From: an uncultured Pirellula sp.
GTDB taxonomy: Bacteria > Planctomycetota > Planctomycetia > Pirellulales > Pirellulaceae
DNA: 64,000 nt
Reading direction: 5' to 3'
Assembly: GCA_903892355.1 (NCBI GenBank)
Contig: CAITIE010000069.1
Coordinates: forward strand, 1-64,000
Numbering within the stretch: position 1 is the stretch's first letter; each line of letters opens with the position of its first letter. The position numbers and the translations under genes were made by a program. The notes beneath the pieces were generated by a model that worked only from the letters and a program-made list of their open reading frames with translations, was not told the DNA's origin and searched no databases. Below are positions 58,336-64,000 of the stretch, piece after piece.

Positions 58336-59649
58336 ATGATGAAATGTTTGGGCAATCCATTAGGACGAAGAGGTTTTCTTACCGTAGGAGCTGTTGGGGG
58401 CTTGGGATTGACGTTGGGGGACATGTTCCGCCTTCAATCCAACCGAGCGTTTGGGGATCAGAAGCACTACGACTTTATCGAGGCCAAGGCTGAAAGCGTG
58501 ATCCATGTCTTTTTGCCGGGCGGGATTGCTCACCAGGAAACATTTGACCCCAAGCCGTACAGCCCGCTTGAGTATCGTGGCGAGATGAACACGATCAAAA
58601 CGAAGACGGGGGATGTGTTCAGTGAGACGGTTCCCCGATTGGCGAGTCTATCCGACAAATTGACAGTGATTCGTTCGATGACACACGGTGAGGCAGCGCA
58701 CGAGCGGGGCACGCACAATATGTTCACCGGGTACAAGCCTTCACCGGCATTGATTTATCCGAGTTTTGGCTCAGTCGTCAGCCATGAATATGGTCCTCGC
58801 AACAATCTTCCGCCGTATGTTGCGATTCCAAGCAACCCCAACGAGTTTTCTGGGTCGGGCTATTTGAGTTCGAGCTACGGACCATTTAGTCTCGGTGCCG
58901 ATCCTGCGAACAATGGTTTCCGCGTCCAGGACTTGAATTTGCAAGGGGACGTCGACATGGCGCGGTTTGGCCGCCGTCGATCCGCGTTAGAAGCGGTCAA
59001 CGAGTATTTTGAATCCAAGCAGCGATCGGACAATATCGCAGCGATGGACACCTTCTACGAACGAGCTTATTCGCTCATCAGCAGCGATTCTGCTCGTGAG
59101 GCATTCAATATCGAAGCAGAGGACAAGGGGCTGCGAGACAAGTACGGCCGCAACGCGGCCGGCCAACGCTTGCTGATGGCGCGTCGTTTGGTCGAAGCTG
59201 GAGCGCGCATGGTGACCGTTACCTACGGTGGTTGGGACATGCACAACCAAATCGCCGGGGGGATGCGTCGCGATGTGCCGCCGCTCGATCAAGCCCTTGC
59301 GACGCTGATCGAGGATTTGGAGTCTCGGGGATTGCTCGGCAAAACGTTGGTGATGGTCAGCAGCGAGTTCGGCCGGACGCCAAAGATCAACAACGATGCG
59401 GGACGAGATCACTGGCCCAAGGTATTCTCGGTCATGCTCGCCGGTGGTGGAGTCAAGGGTGGTTTGATCCACGGTGCTTCGGATGCCACCGCGACGGAGC
59501 CCGAGTTTGATCCTGTTTCGCCTGAGGATTTGGCGACCACGATGTACCACTTGCTCGGAATCGTCGCCGACAAAGAATTGATGGCTCCCGGCGATCGTCC
59601 GATCGAAATCTGCGATGGCGGCCGTTTGATCAACGAAATCCTGGCGTAG
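58336..59649 (+). CDS. DUF1501 protein with Tat-type signal
   Basis: A 437-residue protein of the DUF1501 family, abundant in planctomycetes. The N-terminus has a twin-arginine-type signal (GRRGFLTVGAVGGLGLTLGDM) that would export a folded, probably metal-binding protein. The alkaline-phosphatase-like core includes VFLPGGIAHQETFDPK, THGEAAHERGTHNMF, VTYGGWDMHNQI, MVSSEFGRTPKIN and DHWPKVFSVMLAGGGVKGG. Starts at 58336 and 58339 are both possible after AAGGAG; the first is chosen. It heads a group with the PPC-domain protein and the DUF1549 protein downstream. Confidence 0.9.
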   Translation: MMKCLGNPLGRRGFLTVGAVGGLGLTLGDMFRLQSNRAFGDQKHYDFIEAKAESVIHVFLPGGIAHQETFDPKPYSPLEYRGEMNTIKTKTGDVFSETVPRLASLSDKLTVIRSMTHGEAAHERGTHNMFTGYKPSPALIYPSFGSVVSHEYGPRNNLPPYVAIPSNPNEFSGSGYLSSSYGPFSLGADPANNGFRVQDLNLQGDVDMARFGRRRSALEAVNEYFESKQRSDNIAAMDTFYERAYSLISSDSAREAFNIEAEDKGLRDKYGRNAAGQRLLMARRLVEAGARMVTVTYGGWDMHNQIAGGMRRDVPPLDQALATLIEDLESRGLLGKTLVMVSSEFGRTPKINNDAGRDHWPKVFSVMLAGGGVKGGLIHGASDATATEPEFDPVSPEDLATTMYHLLGIVADKELMAPGDRPIEICDGGRLINEILA

Positions 59650-59694
59650 TCAGGCTAAGCTGCACGATCGTTCCGTTCCTAAGAGGTCGAGTCA

Positions 59695-62181
59695 ATGATG
59701 ATGGTGATGATATCGGCGTTGCGTCGTACGGTTTTAGGAGCTCAAGGCCGTTTGGTTTTGGGTTGCGCCGTTGGCTTATGGACGTTTGGGTGCTTCCCAG
59801 GGGTAAATTGCTCGGCCTCACAGCCGGCGGCGAACTCGCTCTCTGTGGTTGGCGTTCAAAGAGGTCAGTCTGTCGAGGTTCAAATCGCCGGTTCGCAGTT
59901 GGGTGATGCCAGGGAGTTGCTTTTCTACACCCCTGGCTTGTCCGCTAGTAACATCACCAAGGTCGACGATAACAACATCAAGGTGACGATCACCGCTGCA
60001 CCGGACGCAAAGACGCAATTGCACGCTTTCCGAGTGGTGACCGCGACCGGGACGAGCAACATGCGTCTGTTCAGCGTATCGGCCCTTCCGACTGTCGCTG
60101 AGGTGGAACCCAACAGCGAGTTTTCCAAGGCTCAGCCGATCGCTTACAACTGCACCGTGGATGGCGTTGTTCTCAATGAAGATGTCGATTATTTTTCTGT
60201 CGACTTGGAAGCGGGTCAGAAGTTGAATGTCGAGCTCGAAGGGCTAAGGCATTCCTACTTGAACGATTTCTTCGATCCGTATGTCGCGATCTATGATGCA
60301 AACCGTTTTGAAATCACTGCGAACGATGACTCGGTCTTCCTGCAACAGGACTGTCTTTGTTCGATGGTGGCACCTGCGAAAGGGAAGTACATCATCGAAG
60401 TTCGCGAAAGCAGCTTTGGTGGGAACGACCGTTCCAAGTATCGACTGCATGTCGGTGGGTTCCCACGGCCAGTTGCGATCTTGCCGGCGGGTGGCCCTCC
60501 TGGCCAGCCATTAACAGCGACCTGCATCGATTTACTCGGAAACACGTGGACCGAAACCTTCGACATCCCCGCCGATGCGCGGACCAAGGTCGCTGGTGTT
60601 TGGTCGCAGCAGGACTCGCTCGTGGCCCCCTCCCCCAACATGCTGCGGGTCAATAATCTTCCGAACGTCCTCGAGACCGAACCTAACTCCGATTACAACG
60701 CAATCCCCACATCGCATCCGGTGCCTGTTGCCTTCAATGGTGTGCTAGAAACGGAATCCGATCGCGATTACTGGATTTTCGAAGCGAAAAAAGATCAGCA
60801 ACTCGACATCAATGTTCATTCGCGAATCCCATTGCGTTCGCAAGTGGACCCGGTTCTACAAATCTTCAAAGTGGGTGGGGGTGGATTGGCCTCCAACGAC
60901 GATCAAGGTGGACCGGACAGTTATCTCAGCTTCAAAGTCCCCGAAGATGGCAAGTACGCGGTTTGCGTGTCCGACCATTTGGGACGCGGTGGCAAGCATT
61001 TCGTGTATCGCGTCGAAGTCACCCCGGCTGCTGCCGAAGTTGGAACCACGGTGAACGAATTGGAACGGTATGTGTCGCAAGTCGTGAACATCCCCAAGGG
61101 AGCACGTATGGCGGTCGAAACCAACTTCGTTCGCAAAAATGTTGGAGGCGAAGGTCGGATCGCCGTGCCGGATCTTCCTGCGGGTGCGAGCCACGCCGAT
61201 AGTGTTGTGGCAGCGGATCTGGGCACGATTCAGATGCTGTTCCGTGCGGCACCCGATGCTGCCAACGCAGGGAAGCTCGTCGACCTCACAGCAACACTCG
61301 TCGCTTCACCAGAGTTGACCCTTACCGGTTTCCTGAATCAGCGGTCTCAATTGGTACGTGGCCAGAACAATGTCGACGTGTGGGGACGATGGGATGATCG
61401 ACTCGCGGTGAACATCATCGATGCGGCTCCCTTTGATATTGAGATTGTGCAACCACAAGTTCCCATCGTGCGGAATGGGTCGCTGGCCTTGACGGTCAAT
61501 GCAAAGCGGAATCCGGGCTTTGACAAGCCGATCAATGTGCGATTGCTCACCGCCCCTCCAGGAATTGGAGCTTCGCCCGTGACCATTGCTGGGGATCAAT
61601 CGACGATTCAAATGAACTTGACTGCCAACAATGGTGCTGGCATCCGCAAATGGCCGATCCTGGTTTTGGCCACTACCGATATCGGTTATGGTCCGATCAC
61701 AATCGCCTCGGAGTTTATCGAACTGGATGTTGCCGACGCGTTGTTTCAGTTCAAATTCGCTAAGACCATGGCAGAGCAAGGTAAGCCTGTGGATGTTATT
61801 GTTGGGGTGGAGTTAAAGCGCCCTGTGGAAGGTACCATTGAGGTCGAGATCCTTGGGGTACCACCCGGAACGACTGCGACCACGCCGAAGCTTCCTTTGG
61901 CCGCTGATGCAAAGCAGTTGGCGTTTCCATTGCAGGTCCCTCCCGAGGTTCGAGCCGGAAACTACAAGACCGTGGTTTGCCGTGGCACGGTTACCAGCGA
62001 CAAAGGGGTTATTACCCAGACCAACGGTAACGCCGAAGTCCAAATCGATGTGCCGGTCGCGCCTCCCCCACCCGCTCCAGCAGCAGCTGCAGCACCAACA
62101 CCTCCCCCTGCCCCTGCACCACCCACGGATAAACCCTTGAGTCGCCTCGAGCAATTGCGGCAACAAAAGGGCAAGCCGTAG
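59695..62181 (+). CDS. Secreted pre-peptidase C-terminal (PPC) domain protein
   Basis: An 828-residue exported protein with beta-sandwich domains. The signal peptide is about 10-40 and includes a Cys near 32 that could mark a lipoprotein (GCFPGVNCSAS), though the lipobox is weak. PPC-type domains are seen at about 130-270 (VEPNSEFSKAQPI...VDYFSVDLEAGQKLNVELEG) and 325-455 (LETEPNSDYNAI...DYWIFEAKKDQQLDINV). Ig-like segments follow, and a Pro/Ala-rich tail ends the chain. Its place between DUF1501 and DUF1549 genes is a recurrent planctomycete arrangement, probably in polysaccharide or peptide breakdown. Confidence 0.85.
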   Translation: MMMVMISALRRTVLGAQGRLVLGCAVGLWTFGCFPGVNCSASQPAANSLSVVGVQRGQSVEVQIAGSQLGDARELLFYTPGLSASNITKVDDNNIKVTITAAPDAKTQLHAFRVVTATGTSNMRLFSVSALPTVAEVEPNSEFSKAQPIAYNCTVDGVVLNEDVDYFSVDLEAGQKLNVELEGLRHSYLNDFFDPYVAIYDANRFEITANDDSVFLQQDCLCSMVAPAKGKYIIEVRESSFGGNDRSKYRLHVGGFPRPVAILPAGGPPGQPLTATCIDLLGNTWTETFDIPADARTKVAGVWSQQDSLVAPSPNMLRVNNLPNVLETEPNSDYNAIPTSHPVPVAFNGVLETESDRDYWIFEAKKDQQLDINVHSRIPLRSQVDPVLQIFKVGGGGLASNDDQGGPDSYLSFKVPEDGKYAVCVSDHLGRGGKHFVYRVEVTPAAAEVGTTVNELERYVSQVVNIPKGARMAVETNFVRKNVGGEGRIAVPDLPAGASHADSVVAADLGTIQMLFRAAPDAANAGKLVDLTATLVASPELTLTGFLNQRSQLVRGQNNVDVWGRWDDRLAVNIIDAAPFDIEIVQPQVPIVRNGSLALTVNAKRNPGFDKPINVRLLTAPPGIGASPVTIAGDQSTIQMNLTANNGAGIRKWPILVLATTDIGYGPITIASEFIELDVADALFQFKFAKTMAEQGKPVDVIVGVELKRPVEGTIEVEILGVPPGTTATTPKLPLAADAKQLAFPLQVPPEVRAGNYKTVVCRGTVTSDKGVITQTNGNAEVQIDVPVAPPPPAPAAAAAPTPPPAPAPPTDKPLSRLEQLRQQKGKP
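62104..62113 (-). other. KOPS-like octamer in a Pro/Ala-rich tail
   Basis: GGGCAGGGGG on the minus strand at the end of the PPC protein gene. It may be coincidence, because the tail is built of Pro and Ala codons, but the orientation matches the other right-side copies. Confidence 0.4.
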
Positions 62182-62354
62182 TTTAGAGCAGTCGCTCGAA
62201 AACGATCCTCCAAAACGATGGCCGAACTGAGTCCCGATCCGACTTGTCGCTCCGCCTTTGTCGAGATCTCCTTATCGAGTTCGACGGATGGGGCGTTCAG
62301 GATTTGGCTCGAGCTCACCAACTTTCGATTGAATCCCGCGAGATCTCAATAACC

Positions 62355-64000
62355 ATGGATTGTATGAAACGTTTCTCAAAACTTGTTCAGGTCTGTTTTG
62401 GTGTTGGAGCCATCGCTCCTTGGGGATTTCCATTATTTGCCCAAGAGGCATCGCCACCGCCACCGCCTCCTGCGGCCGAAGCTCCTGCGACGCCTGCTCC
62501 TGCGGCTGAAGCCCCTGCTGCTTCGACGCCGCCGGCTCCGGTTGCTCCAGTGCCTGTGGAATGGAAATCGCTGACGGTCTACCCGCCGGCGATCCGAATC
62601 AGCGCCCAGAACGATTCCCAGCACTTCATTGCGATGGCCACACGGGCCGACGGGATCACGGTGGATGTTTCCGACCAAGTCCAATGGAAGCTTGAAAACC
62701 CTGCCATCGGACGGCTGGAGAATCTGATTGTCTTTCCCGCCGCGGACGGGTCGACTCAGTTGGTCGGTAATTGGAACGGGATGGAGGCGAAGGCGAGCCT
62801 CGAAGTGACCCAGTCGCAGACCCCTCGCAGTGTCGGATTTGAGAGGGATGTAATGCCGGTGTTGACCAAGTCCGGGTGCAACACGGGATCGTGCCACGGG
62901 GCTGCTCGCGGCAAAGATGGTTTCCGACTTAGCTTGTTCGGATTCGATCCGTTAGGTGACTACCAGCGGATCACTCGAGAGATCGGTATTCGTCGTATCA
63001 ATCTGGCGGTCCCTGAACAGAGTTTGATGTTGCTGAAAGCAACCGGTGCAGTGCAGCATACGGGTGGAAAGAAAATCGAGCCAGGAAGCAAGCACTACAA
63101 CACGCTTCTCGCATGGTTGCAAGCCGGCGCGCCTGCGGATGCGGCTCGGCCCCCTGCGGTAACCAAAGTCGATCTGTATCCCAACCAAGCGGTAATGGAG
63201 GGTGAAGGCGCCCAGCAACGTTTGGTTGCGGTTGCGACCTACGCCGACGGCACCCAGCGGGATGTCTGGGATTTGGCTGGATTCACCACCAACAACGAGC
63301 GCACTGCGGCCGTCGCGTTTGACGGGCGAGTCACCAGCGGTGTTCGAGGCGAAGCATTCGTGATGGCCCGGTTCGATACCCACACCGTAGGTACTCAAGT
63401 CCTCGGACTTCCTAGCGGACTTCAGTTCCAATTCAAACCGAGCGGCGGCAATTACATCGATGACTTGGTGGACGCAAAACTTCTCAAGCTGCGTTTGCCG
63501 GCGAGTGGTTTGTGCACCGACGAAGAGTTCCTCCGCCGCGCAACGGTCGATATCACGGGATTGCTTCCCACCGAACAAGAGACCACTGCATTCTTGGCCA
63601 GCACCGATCCCAACAAGCGATCCGCGCTGATCGAGACCCTTTTGTCTCGGAAAGAGTTCAGTGAAATCTGGGCCATGAAGTGGGCGGATTTGCTGATGAT
63701 CAAAAGCAAGAACGAGGTCAGCTATAAGGCAGCGTATCTCTACTACAACTGGTTGATCAATCAGATCGCTTCCAACACACCGATCGACAAGATCGTTCGG
63801 GAGATGTTGAGTGCGAGTGGCGGTACCTTTCAAAATCCTGCTACGAACTTCTACCAAGTGGAACAGGACCGACTGAAGATGTCGGAGAACGTGGCTCAAG
63901 TCTTCATGGGTATACGAACCCAATGCGCTCAATGCCATAATCACCCGTTCGATCGCTGGACCATGGATGATTACTATGGATTCGCTGCATTCTTTGCCCA
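62355..64000 (+). CDS. DUF1549/PSCyt-type protein, cut by the window end
   Basis: The first ~548 codons of a large exported protein. The signal peptide is followed by a Pro/Ala-rich linker (about 30-60), an Ig-like domain, a cytochrome-like segment with CNTGSCHGAARGKDGFRLSLFGFDP, a second Ig-like domain and the start of DUF1549 (LPASGLCTDEEFLRRATVDITGLLPT). A second CxxCH motif occurs near the window end (CAQCHNHPFDRWTMDDYYG). The CxxCH motifs suggest heme binding, as proposed for PSCyt domains. In-frame ATGs at 62355 and 62364 are both possible. No stop is reached before 64000; a DUF1553 domain would be expected further on. Confidence 0.88.
   Translation, partial: MDCMKRFSKLVQVCFGVGAIAPWGFPLFAQEASPPPPPPAAEAPATPAPAAEAPAASTPPAPVAPVPVEWKSLTVYPPAIRISAQNDSQHFIAMATRADGITVDVSDQVQWKLENPAIGRLENLIVFPAADGSTQLVGNWNGMEAKASLEVTQSQTPRSVGFERDVMPVLTKSGCNTGSCHGAARGKDGFRLSLFGFDPLGDYQRITREIGIRRINLAVPEQSLMLLKATGAVQHTGGKKIEPGSKHYNTLLAWLQAGAPADAARPPAVTKVDLYPNQAVMEGEGAQQRLVAVATYADGTQRDVWDLAGFTTNNERTAAVAFDGRVTSGVRGEAFVMARFDTHTVGTQVLGLPSGLQFQFKPSGGNYIDDLVDAKLLKLRLPASGLCTDEEFLRRATVDITGLLPTEQETTAFLASTDPNKRSALIETLLSRKEFSEIWAMKWADLLMIKSKNEVSYKAAYLYYNWLINQIASNTPIDKIVREMLSASGGTFQNPATNFYQVEQDRLKMSENVAQVFMGIRTQCAQCHNHPFDRWTMDDYYGFAAFFA

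Noticed and set aside
1-64000. tRNA, rRNA, CRISPR, transposase, integrase or phage genes
   Set aside because: I scanned for T-loop consensus, regular spaced repeats and mobile-element protein motifs and found none that I could support.

Overview
The window looks like chromosomal DNA of a planctomycete, probably of the Pirellulales (Rhodopirellula-like) group. The evidence is the gene content: a DUF1501 protein, a pre-peptidase-domain protein and a DUF1549-type cytochrome-like protein in a row; a PVC-type membrane-bound dehydrogenase with a CxxCH motif; a BBP7 beta-barrel; an ECF sigma factor coupled to a Ser/Thr kinase; a DUF3472 protein; and many solitary genes on both strands. I see no rRNA, tRNA, CRISPR array, transposase or phage gene.

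Layout. 0.2-3.5 kb: ECF sigma factor, transmembrane Ser/Thr kinase and a secreted protein related to the kinase's own C-terminal domain, followed by tandem ~176-bp repeats. 4.3-14.4 kb: BBP7 outer-membrane protein, PI-PLC-like enzyme, fused HyuA/HyuB (5-oxoprolinase type), HemW-like radical SAM protein and an MFS transporter. 14.6-17.1 kb: two overlapping ExbD genes, thiD and rplS. 17.4-26 kb: a ceramidase-like/PVC-dehydrogenase fusion, DUF3472, a CREST-type ceramidase and a YHYH protein. 26-33.4 kb: an ECF/anti-sigma/PDZ operon, a lipid-kinase-like gene, and korA-korB followed by a third ECF gene. 33.9-41.4 kb: ABC exporter, SWIM-SNF2 helicase and a YdjM-like protein. 41.7-52.4 kb: CvpA, a ~0.9-kb gene-poor gap, an unknown membrane protein, AccA, a kinase, Tpx, a coiled-coil protein, ExbB/TolQ and a large membrane protein. 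52.5-64 kb: DapA-family aldolase, a helix-hairpin-helix protein, UvrB, a LON-substrate-binding-domain protein, then the DUF1501/PPC/DUF1549 group, cut by the window end.

Most notable finding: the octamer GGGCAGGG, which fits the KOPS consensus GGGNAGGG that guides FtsK, occurs 23 times, densest at 36-51 kb. It changes strand in the middle of the window. Nine of ten copies left of 43.0 kb lie on the + strand, and twelve of thirteen copies right of it lie on the - strand, so they converge. In the gene-poor gap at the centre of the pattern (42979-43006) is a 28-bp sequence built like a XerC/XerD dif site. I infer that the window spans the chromosome replication terminus and dimer-resolution region. 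Several genes carry low-complexity peptide segments (Gly/Arg/Ala- or Pro/Ser/Leu-rich) exactly where the octamers sit, as if the DNA motif had been accommodated in coding sequence. This matters because planctomycetes generally lack FtsZ, so an FtsK/KOPS/dif system here would work without the usual division ring.
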